Source of the DNA: Chamaecrista fasciculata
Lineage: Eukaryota; Streptophyta; Magnoliopsida; Fabales; Fabaceae
Reading direction: 5' to 3'
DNA length: 64,000 bases
NCBI GenBank assembly: GCA_003254925.1
Contig: QANZ01027320.1
Coordinates: 42,472-106,471 of the forward strand
The notes below the pieces were generated by a model. It saw nothing but the letters and a program-made list of their open reading frames with translations. It was not told where the DNA came from and did no database searches. Below are positions 12,061 to 23,800 of the stretch, one piece after another; positions within the stretch are counted from its first letter, which is position 1, and every line of letters starts with the position of its first letter. The position numbers and the translations under genes were made by a program.

Positions 12061-12768
12061 AAAAAGGTTTCTCTTGATGCTAGAGACTTGTTGATCTCTG
12101 GACATTCTAGCTAGAGTGGAAATCTTTATTTATCATTTTATGCTACAAGTTGAATAAAAATGTTTGTATGAACTTAAGTTGGGGGTATAATTGACATGAA
12201 AAGAAAAATATTGGGGTTATTATTGATTCAAAAAACTTTTGGGATACAATTGAAATTAACTTCACACTTTAGGGTTATAATTGACCCAAAAAAACTTTAG
12301 AGGTATAACTGAACTTAAGCTCATAGGGTAGGAATACCAAGAGTACTGTTGTCTAAAATTTATTATAAACTTTTATAACATTTTATTTATTTGAAGATTA
12401 TTTATGTTTATCACATTAGTTGTTAAGAGATAAAATATATTATTATATACTTAACCATAAAATATTGATTATAAATAAAATAAAATGATAAAGACTTAAT
12501 TAAAAATTGATATAAACTACTTAAATCTTTAATAAACTGAACCATAATTACCGGAGTTTGATAAGCTTCTTCTTGTGCTTAATTAATTCATACTAGTCTA
12601 TCATTATGACGCTAACATGCAATTTATTATTACTTTTTATTATATCAAATGGAAATAGTGCGAGTGAATCACTCTGATGATCCTTATCATAATCGCCTTA
12701 ATTTAAAATGGATCCATAATTCAGGCCAGAAAAAAAAAATGGATCCATAATTCATAGTATAAGAATAA
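12061..12768. other. A-B intergenic spacer, duplicated part
   Basis: No gene. From about 12340 to 12760 the spacer closely matches 28180-29000 upstream of gene C, including a shared stretch with TTACCGGAGTTTGATAAGC. This shows that the duplication which made B and C included spacer DNA. A weak remnant of a 'GGTATAATTGA' repeat family lies at 12180-12330. Confidence 0.55.
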
Positions 12769-12887
12769 GGGAAAAATTGTAACAGGACCCTTTAAACTTT
12801 TGATCATTTGGAAGTAGGCCCTTAAATTATTAATTTTGAAAATCAAATTCTTAAACTTTGAAGATTTAGGAATTGGATCATTCCATC

Positions 12888-13062
12888 TAGCACTGTTAAA
12901 CGGGCCGGCCCGGCCCGGCCCGCCCCGTTACGGGCCACGGGCTAAACGGGCCGGGCCGTTTAGACCCGTTTTTAAACGGGCCAAATTTTTTAAGCCCAAG
13001 CCCGCCCATTTAGCGGGCGGGCCGGGCCGGCCCGCGGGCCTAAGCCCGTTTTGACAGTGCTA
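12888..13062. mobile_element. hAT-type MITE, GC-rich, nested
   Basis: 175-bp element with inverted ends TAGCACTGTTAAACGGGC and its counterpart, and a very GC-rich interior of GGCC/CCGG runs. It is flanked by a perfect 8-bp direct repeat ATTCCATC (12880-12887 and 13063-13070), diagnostic of hAT insertions. It interrupts the left arm of the surrounding foldback element; the uninterrupted arm is visible on the right. Confidence 0.88.
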
Positions 13063-13102
13063 ATTCCATCTATTTTTTCACTAACAGTGTTAATTACTAT
13101 TA

Positions 13103-13758
13103 GGATAAATTACACTTTGGTATCCTGTGGTTTGGTCATATTCCACTTTGGTACCCTGTGGTTTAGAAAATGACATTCTAGTACCCTATGGTATTTTTTG
13201 TTAACACTTTGGTACCCTGAGCTTTAATTCTAATAGAAAAGTAACAGAAATAGGCATTTCGGAACTATTCCGTAATTTTAACCATCTTTGGGAGATAAAA
13301 GACAATTTTAATGCAGGAAAAAATGTTGAAATTACTAAAACACCCATACATATTTAAATATCTTCAAAATAATCCTTAAAAACAAAAAAAAAATTAGATC
13401 TTAATAGGACTAGATTGCACAAATTTTTCAAAAATTGGGATTGTTTTGTAATTCTATCTTCTGTACTATATTTTTCAAATATTATATTTTGATCCCAAAT
13501 TTTTTCGTAGTTTTCATTTTAGTCCCTAGATAATATGTATCTAGGGACCTGTTTGTAATTTTCCAAAAATATTGGAGGGTCAATATGTAATTTTTACAAA
13601 AGTTGTTATGTTTTTTTTTACCGTTCAAAAGTTGTTATGGTTAAAATTACAAAATAGCTCAAAAAATTCCAATTTCTGTTAACTTTCTAACAGAATTAAA
13701 GCTCGGGGTACCAGAATGTCACTTTTTAAACCCCATGGTACCAAAATATAATTTATCC
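13103..13758. mobile_element. Foldback element of the 'TTTGGTACC' family, nested
   Basis: Ends GGATAAATTACACTTTGG and CCAAAATATAATTTATCC are inverted repeats. Both arms carry repeated 'TTTGGTACCCTG' phrases. It sits in the centre of the 12769-13907 element. The flanking duplication is not clean (TACTATTA against TACTAATA). Confidence 0.65.
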
Positions 13759-13916
13759 TACTAATAATTAACACCGTTAGTGAAAAAAATAGATGGAAGG
13801 ATCTAGTTCCTAAACTCAAAGTTTAAGGATTTGATTTTCAAAATTGATAGTTTAAGGGTCTACTTCCAAATGATCCAAAGTTTAAGGAGTCTTGTTACAT
13901 TTTTCCCTAAAAATAA

Positions 13917-14600
13917 TAAGCCAAAGTCTCAAATTGGTCCCTTGTATGGAGTAGGTTTTAAATTATTCCCTTATCTTTCATTTGTTTCAGATTGGTTCTA
14001 TATGTTTCTCTGATGTATCAAATTGATCCCAAAAATACTTTCAAAATGCCATTTGACTTCATTTGTTAGCGATCTTAATTAAAAAGAAAAAACTCTATAA
14101 GGGTTAGCACATAACTCCAAATTTTTTATGGCATTCAGATTTTGAACGAGAAAGATAAGATTTAATTTCATTTGTTTGACCATGAAACGAGTTACTCACT
14201 TTTGAGACTCGATTTGACCCTGTTTGTTGATGGTCATAAAGTACATGTCAAAAGAAATTCGTAACTCTAAATCTGTCGCATTTAAGCTTGAATAATAAAG
14301 ATATACCTACATTAAGTATTTTTAAAACTAATTTGAAACATTATGGAAACATACAAAACCGATCTACAACAAATAAAATATAAATAATTAATTTTGAACC
14401 TATCCTATACATAAGGCGTGGTAATTAATATAAAATGAGTCTGACAATGACATCCACCAACGCAATAGTATATATATTTTGGGACGACTAAATAACTCCA
14501 AAATTTAATAAATTAATAGAAAACTTGGAAAACATCCCCAAACCCCAACGGATTAAATCAAATTCTTTTGAAACAAATTTATTAAATATGCCATAATTGC
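13917..14600. other. Spacer upstream of gene B leader
   Basis: No gene. 13920-14375 looks like a degraded foldback element of the 'AAATTGGTCC' family. From 14440 the sequence matches the region before the gene C leader (from about 29045), so it is ancestral spacer and probably the proximal promoter of gene B. No clear TATA box could be fixed. Confidence 0.45.
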
Positions 14601-14639
14601 CCAAGTTTGATAAGCTTCTCCCTCTTCTTGTGTTAACAC

Positions 14640-15237
14640 TCTCTGAGCTCTGTATTTGCTTCTACTTGAATCCTTCATTTGATTTTTCTTCTTTTTTTTT
14701 TTCCCAATCCCCAATATAAGATTATAAATAGTTCTGCTGTTACCATTAATTGTTCCTCAATAGTTTGTAATCGAAGATTATTCTAGCTGCTATCTTTTTT
14801 TTTCTTTCAAGTTTCAACCCAAGAAAAAAAAACACCAAAAAAAGAGTCTTCCCTAAAGTTTCTGCTTCTGCTGCTTAATAGCTTGTGTGTTGCATTCAGA
14901 TTCTTCCCAAAAACCAAAAAGTAGGCTTTCCTGTTACTACTACTGTATGTTTCGCTGTATTTAGATTCTTCCATTTTTGGCCCAAAAAAAAACTTTTCTT
15001 TCATTTTTGTCTCCGTTAAGCAAAAGAGGAAGCAGGCTTCCCATCCAATTGCACTGTAAGCGGTAAGAACTAAGAAGGAATTCTATACTTTATTTCTATT
15101 TTCCCTTTATGTTTCTCTCTGATATTTTTTTTTTCCTGATTTTTTATATTTTCTTTTTCAGTAACAAAGTTGCAAAGAGGAGGCTTATTTGTCGGAGACC
15201 TAATCAAGGCAGCTGTTTTGAATTCTCTCAAAAACAA
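14640..15237 (+). promoter_or_regulatory. Gene B leader: candidate promoter-proximal region and 5' UTR exons
   Basis: Contains the leader motif GGCTTCCCATCCAATTGCA, followed by a donor GCG/GTAAG near 15063. A second exon at 15162-15237 is bounded by TTTTTCAG and AA/GTATGT. The pair is conserved at 29560-29813 before gene C. The coding exon starts after TATATATGTAG at 17835, giving a predicted 2.6-kb 5' UTR intron. Confidence 0.5.
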
Positions 15238-16035
15238 GTATGTATACCTGTAGGACGTTTGTTATACAATTTTTTATTTTTTATTTTTGATGATGATTGG
15301 TTTATTTATCAAGTATGACTTTTCATAATATTAAAAATTTGTTTGAAGGAGTTGAAATTTTTTTTAGATTATTTTATAATGTTTTCAAGAATATTACTTT
15401 ATATTCTTGCAAATATTTATTAGTTTTCTAAATATGTCATTAATTTTATTTTTCATCTATATAATATGTTTTCCATTAAATATGGACCCTTCATATTTTT
15501 TTTTAAATTTTTTTAGGAATTATCCATTAAATATTTTTGATACATTCATTCAACATATTATATAGATGTGCCTGACTTATTTTATATGCCCACAATGATA
15601 ATTCATTTTTTTTTATTTTCTATTGTTTAGTTTTTTTTTTTTTACTTAAAACACACAGGATGAAAGGGAAAGAAAATCTGGCAAAAAAAAAAAGAATGGG
15701 AAAGAAAACAAGAAATTAAAGGAAACATGTGCCAATGATGTAATTATAATTTGATAAACTGAAAAATAGTGTCATTAAAATTTTCTTCTTTCATTTATAG
15801 CTATTTAGATTTTTGAAATATCTTTTAAATTCTCTTTATCTAATATATTCACGATATTCTGGCCAAAAAAAAAATTCACGATATATTTTTGTAAATAATT
15901 TGACATTGAAAAAATGCTATTTATAACAAATTACCAAAGAATGTGTTACTATTACTCCATTTATCCATTTTCAAAAACAACTCCATTTGCCAAACACACT
16001 TCCAAACAGAAAGAATCTCAAAGACTCAAACGCCC

Positions 16036-16633
16036 CTTGTTATTAAGATCGAGATCTTAATAAAGATCGGAGTGGAAAAAAATAGATCGCATCGTAAAAT
16101 CGAATCGATGATTGTAAGATTCTAACTTTTTTTTTTGTGCAAAAAAATTACGATCGTAAGATCTTAAGAATTTATATTTATTCTAAATATATCTAAAAAT
16201 TTATATTTTTATGGTATATTTACATCTTTGTTGTGTCAAACATCTTACAAATAAAGATAAAAACCAATATAACTTTGATTCTAAAGATAAATGTGAAAAG
16301 GAACGGCGGAGAATACGAGAGAATGTGAAAAGTGAAAAGATAAATGTGATTTGTGAAAGGGAAACCCAAAATTTGCCTCACTTATACATTTTGGGCCAGA
16401 AAATTAAAAACAAAAAACAAAAATGTATAAAAAACTGCGTTTTGGGCCAAAAAAATTTTTTTGTCTCAGATCGTATGGATCGTACGATCCTACGATCTTA
16501 ACTAGAAAATCGCGATCTTAGTCCGATCCTAACTAAATACGATCTTCTATACGATCCGGCAAGGTTGGCCTTATTAAGATCTGGATCTTATACGATCTTA
16601 CGATCTAAGATCTCGATCTTAATAACCTTGCAT
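16036..16633. mobile_element. GATC-rich inverted-repeat element
   Basis: The ends read GTTATTAAGATCGAGATCTT and the reverse complement, giving terminal inverted repeats of about 20 bases that are themselves palindromic. About 20 GATC sites fall in 600 bases, where roughly two or three are expected. The interior has several ACGATC repeats. The gene C copy of this intron lacks the block. Family unassigned; flanking duplication not found. Confidence 0.6.
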
Positions 16634-16754
16634 TAATCCATCATTCTTAGAATAATGAACGCAGTTTTAAAACAAAATCACCTATACTTTGGAAGTGTTC
16701 TTACTCAAAAGATCATATATAACTATATAAGATACATCCTTAATTTTAAACATA

Positions 16755-17222
16755 GGGTAAATTACATTTTGGTACCACGTTCTTTGAAAAATGACATTTT
16801 AGTACCCTATTCTATTTGTCGGTAGCACTTTGATACCTAAAACTCTTTTTCTGTTACCTTTTGACAGAAAAAAGCACGTGTAGGTCTTGCGCATGGTCAA
16901 AAACACCAAATCTACAATCCTAAACTCAGATTTCACGATTTAGCCTAAAAAACACAAAATCCATTGCCTTCAAGTACATACTAAATTGTGTTTTTTTGGA
17001 GGTTGACTCGTGAAATATGAGTTTAGGACGATGGATTTCGTAATTTTGACCATGCACATGACCTGCACGTGCTTTTTTCCATCAAGTGGTAACGAAAAAA
17101 AATGTTTTGGCTAGCAAAGTGCTAACGACGAATAGAACATGGTACCAAATGTCACTTTTGAAAGAACAGAGTACCAAAGCGGAACCAGTTCATACCTTAG
17201 GGTACCTAAGTGTAATTTACCC
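16755..17222. mobile_element. Foldback Mutator-like MITE with perfect 9-bp duplication
   Basis: Inverted ends GGGTAAATTACATTTTGGTA and its complement, flanked by TTAAACATA at 16746-16754 and 17223-17231. The arms contain AAAAAGCACGTG phrases in both orientations. Non-autonomous; no coding capacity. Confidence 0.82.
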
Positions 17223-17251
17223 TTAAACATAATAATAAACGATATAATTCA

Positions 17252-17752
17252 GGGTAAATTATACTTTGGGTATCCTGAGGTATGAACCAGTTCTACTTTG
17301 GTACCATATTCTTTCAAAAGTGACATTTTGATACCCTGTTCTATTCGTCATTAGCACTTTGATACCCAAATTTTTCTTTCGTTGCCTCTTAACGGAAAAA
17401 AACACGTGCAAGTCATGTGCATGGTCAAAATTACGAAATTCACCATCCTAAATTCAAATTTCACGATTCAACCTCCCAAAAAACACGATTTAATATGTAC
17501 TTGAAGGCAGATGATTTTGTGCTTTTTTTAGGCTGAATTGTGAAATCTGAGTTTAGAAGTGTGTATTTCGTATTTTTTACCATGCATGCGACTTGCACGT
17601 GCTTTTTTCTATAAAAAAGTAACAAAAAGAGTTTTGGGTACCAAAGTGCTTACGACGTATAGAACATGGTACTAAAATGTCACTTTTTTTAAAAAACAGG
17701 GTACCAAAGTGGAATAGGTCCATACCTCAGAGAATCAAAGTGTACTTTATCC
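17252..17752. mobile_element. Second foldback Mutator-like MITE, adjacent
   Basis: Same family as its left neighbour. Ends GGGTAAATTATACTTTGG and AAGTGTACTTTATCC. Flanks TATAATTCA (17243-17251) and TATAATTTA (17753-17761) match at eight of nine bases. Its right end lies only 82 bases before the gene B coding exon, and an older copy persists at the same place in gene C. Confidence 0.75.
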
Positions 17753-17840
17753 TATAATTTATAAGGATTGCCATAAATTCGACAAAACCTATCCTAAAAT
17801 CTAAAGAGAGATATGTATAATTGTATATATGTAGGTGGCA

Positions 17841-20800
17841 ATGGAGGGGATCGCACAGAGTGTAGGAACGAAACTTGCTGAAATGTCAATTGATAAAGCA
17901 ATACAAAAAGCTCGTTACTTATGCTGTTACCAGAGTTATGTGAATGAATTTGATGATCAAAGGAAGAAACTGTCAGATGCAGCATGCAGTGTGCATGAAG
18001 ATATAAAAGATGCCAGAGATAGAAACGAGACTCGGATTGACCCTATAGTTCAAGGGTGGCTAGATGAAGCTGATGATCTCATTAAACAAGACACTAAAGT
18101 AAAAACCAAGTGTTGTTTTGGCATTTGTACTAATTGGATTTGGCAAAACCGAAGAAGCAAGGAGCTAGAAGAGATGGCGAAAAGGATTCCAGAGCTAATT
18201 CAAAACACTAGTAGCTTTGCTCGAGTTGCACGTAAAGCTGGACTTCCGGGCATGGAATATTATTCTTCACCAGATTTTGTGTATTTTGAGAGTAGAAAGC
18301 AAGATTTTGAGCAGCTCAAGGAGGCACTGAGAAATGAGAGGAACCATATGATAGGATTGCAAGGCATGGGAGGAACTGGGAAAACCACAATGGCAGCACA
18401 AGTTGGAAAAGAACTTGAAGAATCAAAGGTTTTTGACAGAGTCATATTCTTTGTTGTGTCCACTTCTCCAGATGTGAAAAAGATTCAAGGTCACATTGCA
18501 AGGCACTTGGGTTTGACATTAGAGGAAGGAAAAGGACCAGCTGAACATGCAGAGAGCCTATGGTCTAGAATAGCTAATGGTGGAGAAAAGATACTGATAA
18601 TACTTGATGACATATGGGACAAGGATCTTAATCTTAAGGCCATTGGGATTCCACATGTCCAACTTCAGAAGGGTCGTTGCAGCGTTTTGATTACAACTCG
18701 TGATATGAATGTTTGTGAAGAAATGGGATGCCAAGAAACCACCATTGAAATAGGGGTCCTATATGATGAAGATGCTGTGAATCTTTTCCTACTTCATGCT
18801 AATAAAAGTGTTGATTGTTCTTCTGATGAGTTGAAGGAGGTAGCATTGGCTATTGTGAAAGAGTGTGGAAGATTACCTGTTGCAATTGTTGCCATGGCAA
18901 GATCATTAAAGAAATGTTCTCTTGAAGAATTGAGAGGAGCTTTGAGAAGATTGCAAAATTTTGAACCCAATAATGTTCCTGACAATTTGAAAGGGGTTTA
19001 CAGTTCTCTGAAATTGAGCTACGATAATCTAGGGAATGAAAAAGCCAAAAGTCTCTTCCTCATTTGTTCCCTATTCCCAGAAGATTTCGAAATACCAATT
19101 TTGCTTTTCAATTTAATTGCCATAGGTTTGGGGCTTTGTGGAGAAGCTAATGAATATTATACAGCAAGAAGCCAAGTTCCGGAAATCAAATATAAACTCA
19201 TAGATTCTTGTTTATTGTTGAAGGGTGAGAAAGAATCCATGAAGATGCATGACTTAATACGTGAAGTAGCCCAATGGATAGGAAAAGAAGAGTCTCAAGT
19301 TGAGATGGATTCCCAGACAGCTTTGAAGAAGAATGTAAGATATTTATCTTGGGTTGCCGATGGCTTACCAGATGGTTTTGATTGTCGGAAACTTGAGTTT
19401 CTATTGGTACAAACATCTACAGATGATGTTCCAGATTCGTTATTTGAAGGTATGATGGAGCTTAGAGTATTGCTTTTTAGTTGCTCCCACAGGAATCTTC
19501 GCGGTGAAGATCCATCTTGGTTGAAATCAATTCAGGTTTTAAAGAATATCCGAACTCTATGCCTAACAAAATGGTATTTAGGAGACATATCTGTTCTGGG
19601 AAAACTACAAACGCTCGAGGCTCTTGAGTTGAATGATTGTGAAATCACTGAATTTCCAAATGAAATCATAGAACTGAAAAAATTGAGATTGTTGGGCTTG
19701 ATAAGTTGTGGAGTTTGGAAGAATAATCCTTTTGAAGTAATTGAGAGGTGCCAACAGTTAGAAGAATTGTATTTTGTTAGAAATGCGCACTTTAGTCACA
19801 CAAGTGAAGATGAACAACTTCATTCTGAAAATAGAAAACCTCTTGTCTTACGAAGATATCATATAGAAGGTTGGGAAATGGGACGTGATGCAGAACAGAT
19901 TGCTTCAACAACAAGATGTTTCATTGAGAAAAATTTGAACACCAGGTTGTCTAAAGCTACATTGGAGTCCCTGGTAGCAAGGGCAAATATTCTTGAGTTT
20001 GGAGAACATTATGAAACAGGATGGAGAAATTTTATCCCTGACATTGCTCCAATGAAAGAAGATGGCTTAATTAGGCTTTCTCTGTATTCCTTGCCAGAGA
20101 TGGAGTGCCTTATCAATACAAAAAATGTTCAATCTGGTTCTGGTGTGTCTATCTTTTCCAAGTTAGTTGAACTGCAACTTTATGACATGGATGTGAAGGA
20201 ATTATGTTGTGGTCCTTTGCCTAAAGACTTTCTCAAGGAACTAAAGGAGATATGCTTGCAGAACTGTTTAAAACTAGATGGCACATTATTCAGGGACAAG
20301 CTTGACCTGGGGAATCTTAAGTTGATAAGACTGCACAATTGTTCAATGGAATATCTTTTCTGTCGATCCACAGCTCAGAGTCTACGACTACTAGAAACAT
20401 TAGAAATATATGGATGCTATAAGCTGAAATGCATAATAATGGATGAGGGATCAGGAAAGGAGAAAGCCAATGATCTTGTTCCTGGACTAAAGAGTCATGA
20501 ATCGATGTTCCCAAAATTAAGATTTGTTGATGTGAGATATTGTGGCCAACTAGAATGTCTGTTTCCAATTTGTTTTGCTGAAGACACTCCACAACTAGAA
20601 GAAGTTATCATCGATAAATGTGGTAAGCTGAAATACATATTTGGCCAATATCAAGATGGGAAAGAAATCATACTCCCTTCACTAAAAAAAATAGTGATTT
20701 TGAGGGTACCAGATTTCATCAACATATATCCAAAATGTCATCATTCCATGTCTTCTGGTATGCAAAACTCATCTCAAACTACAAGAGATGGTCCCAAGGT

Positions 20801-23800
20801 TAAAGATCCTAGTCCCAGTCTCACATTCTCTTGGGCTCCTATGTGCTGTTTTCAACCCAAATCAAGTGCCACAAGTATTGAGAACCCAACTGTTTCTGAG
20901 GCAACTCTTCCAGAGTACAGTGGCTCACAGTCGCAGGTACCTTTCTCATTCTTTTGTTGATAGTTTTTCTCCATCTTCTAGGGGATTAAAAGAGTAGAAA
21001 GTCACCAATTAGTTTTTTAAATTGAGCAAATACATTTGAGTTATGATGTGTGTTTCAAGACATTTATATTATTGTAAATGAATCTGTATTAGGCATTTTT
21101 TCTTTCATGTTTTTAGAGAATAAAGAAGTGTGAAGAGGTATATTTTTGTTGATGTTTTTTAATGGTATATATATATATATTATGGTATCTTTTTAGAGTA
21201 ATGATATATTTTGCTTTCTTGTAAAACAGTCGTTTATTTTCAAATAGAGAAAGTATGCTGCATTTCACAGTTTCATTAATTTAACTAAATAGCCATTTGA
21301 TATATTGAAAATATAGAACTCTGATAGGTACTTTGAATAAGTATTTGAGATATATTATTTCTTTGAACTTGTGAAAGGAATTCCTTGCTCTACTAAGCTC
21401 TAACTAAAAAGTGACAATTGTGAGTAGACTTAAGTTTCACTAATTTTACCATATAGGCCTAAATAAGCCTTGATTGTTTTTATTAGATGAAGAAGAGAAT
21501 TCATGTGTTTGTAGCTTTTCAGGGAACAGTGGCATCAAAGACAGAATGGATTTTTGATACAGCTGAGAGTGTTTTGAGGCAACCATTAAAGCAACAGGAA
21601 ATGGGAGATTTGGAAATCCCACACCGTTTCACCTGTTCAACACCAATGTTCACACAAGTGCCCATTACATCATTGTTTCTGATGGAAAGATTGGTGGTCG
21701 AGGAGTCCCATGGAGATGGAATGAAGGAAATAGTAACAGAAAAGGATGATGGCATTAATTGTGAGTTGAGATACTTGATAGTCTCCAATAATAATGCGGA
21801 TGATAAGTTGAGATATATGTTAAAAAGATGTTCTTGGGAAGACAATAATCCACCTCTTGAGAATCAGGATGCTAAAGAGAATATTAAATACTTATTTTCT
21901 GTCTTGGCACAAGCAATTACGATGATACCCAAGACTTTGAAGCATCTGTATTTAGTGAATGAAGAAATAGACACGATTTATGAGTCCAGAGTACATTTTG
22001 GTATTGGGAACTTTGTCAAGTTAGACACAATGAAGTTGGAGAATCTTCCTATAAGGTGTTTGTTTGAGGGAAATGATTCTAGGCCATTCAGATATATTTC
22101 CAAATTGGAAATCTCAGGATGCCAAAGGTTGAAATTTATTATCCCTAAATCTGTCTGGCTACGCAGAGAAAGTTTGAGGCACATAGTGGTATCAAACTGT
22201 CAAGAATTAGTATACTTATATGAGAAGAGTGATGATGATCCTAGGAAGAGTGATGTTGAAATATATTTAACTTATATTGAAGTCAGCAATTGCAAGAAGT
22301 TGAAAGGACTATTTGCTATGTATAACAAGTTTCCAATTCTACGGAAGCTGAAAATAAAAGATGCTCCTGCGCTCGTGCAAGTTTTTGGATACGGACAAGA
22401 AGATATCATCTTCAATATGGAGTTTGCCCTTCCTGAATTATCAACTCTAGAGCTTATAAATCTTCCCAGCCTTACAACTGTCTTCCCAGGAAATGATTTC
22501 GAATATGTCAAACACCATGATGTGCATAATTGTCCAACGATCTCTCTGATGACTTCCTCAACTACAATGGATGGTAACGATGAAGGTAAGCATTATATCT
22601 TTCCAAGTTTTTCTCACAATGATTAAATTGTTAATTCATCAATTAAAATCTTTCTCCAGAGACTCATCCTCAGCTTCTAGCGGCATCATTAGAGGCCAAG
22701 TTGCCTCCTTCACAGGTAAGAACCAATAATTTTTTTTTATTATGTTTCTCTCTCTATCTCTCTCTCTATATATTTTATTCTCATATTTTTGAAAGTTTTC
22801 TAATAATTATATTTTATTCTCATATTTTTCTTTTCAATGCTTGTTTCTGTTAATTTTTTTAACAATTTTAACAATACAAATATATAGTTACTGTTTCATC
22901 CAATTCTGATATGATGCCTCAACAAACACCTTTTCATGTATATCTAATGAGCTCTTTCCAATGCAGTAGCATAAGGAAATAGCTTCATGGTGATTATTTT
23001 ATGCCCATATATATATATATATATATTGCAAGAGCAAGTGAAGTCGTTGACCATGTTCCTATGTATCCAGTGTGATCCCTCTACAATCCAATTTGTTATT
23101 TTTAAATAACTTAAGTTATAAATGGAATGAGAATTCTGATGAGTTGACACTAAGGCTGTCTTTGGATGAGGAAAATTTAAGGGGAAAAGTAAAATTTGAA
23201 GTAAGTAGTGGAGATTAGGCATCCAGACCCATCAATAGTAAGTAAAAGAGTTGAACAAGTTCTTTATTTTTTTTCTAATATATATAATTAATATAACTTC
23301 AATTGCTCCTTGGTCATCTAATTTTGATATGTAAGAAAGAATCCTTGCCAAAAACCTCCACTTGCTATGTTTTACAATATTTAGCAAACTAATTAAGTAT
23401 TGCTTTGTTCAATGCAACAGATTCAGGAAATAGAGGAGGCAAGTGATGAAGCTGGTCCAAAATTAAATGATTCCATAACACCAGATCAAACCATCATATC
23501 AGAACAAAGCAAGCCATCACAAGCACCATGTGTTATTTCTTCACAAAATAAATCTCAACAAGTAAGATTATCATTGCTTTCTTATACAGAACAAATTGAT
23601 GTTAGATTGTTTAACTATAATGTGCCCTTATGTATATTCATGCTCATGTAGGATACATTTGTTTATGAGGAAGCCAAGAAGGAAAAAATGATAATGGATC
23701 AACAAGCATCAGCAAAAGCAATGCCTGAAGTGCATTTTAATGATTCACAAAATGTTAAAAATCTATAATTAAAATTGCATTCTAGTGATTTAACATCATT

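Larger units (their letters stand above)
12769..13907. mobile_element. Foldback (Mutator-like) element with two nested insertions
   Basis: Long terminal inverted repeats start GGGAAAAATTGTAACA and end TGTTACATTTTTCCC. The arms stay complementary for well over 100 bases. Flanks are TAAGAATAA (12760-12768) and TAAAAATAA (13908-13916), a 9-bp duplication with one mismatch. The matching locus upstream of gene C (about 28990-29015) lacks the element. A hAT element and another foldback sit inside it. No transposase. Confidence 0.75.
15238..17834 (+). other. Predicted 5' UTR intron of gene B
   Basis: No gene. To about 15950 it matches the gene C intron. It then holds a GATC-rich inverted-repeat element (16036-16633) and two complete 'TTTGGTACC' foldbacks (16755-17222 and 17252-17752). 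Confidence 0.45.

Noticed and set aside
12836-13054. 72-codon Pro/Gly/Ala-rich frame
   Set aside because: Translation of the GC-rich hAT element.
16755-17752. Direct and inverted repeats considered as a CRISPR-like or satellite array
   Set aside because: Two foldback transposons side by side with their own target duplications explain them.
17829-17834. AUG-UAG minimal upstream ORF six bases before the starts of B and C
   Set aside because: The TATATATGTAG/G context is a good splice acceptor and a conserved leader exon with a donor lies upstream, so this ATG is most likely removed with the 5' UTR intron.
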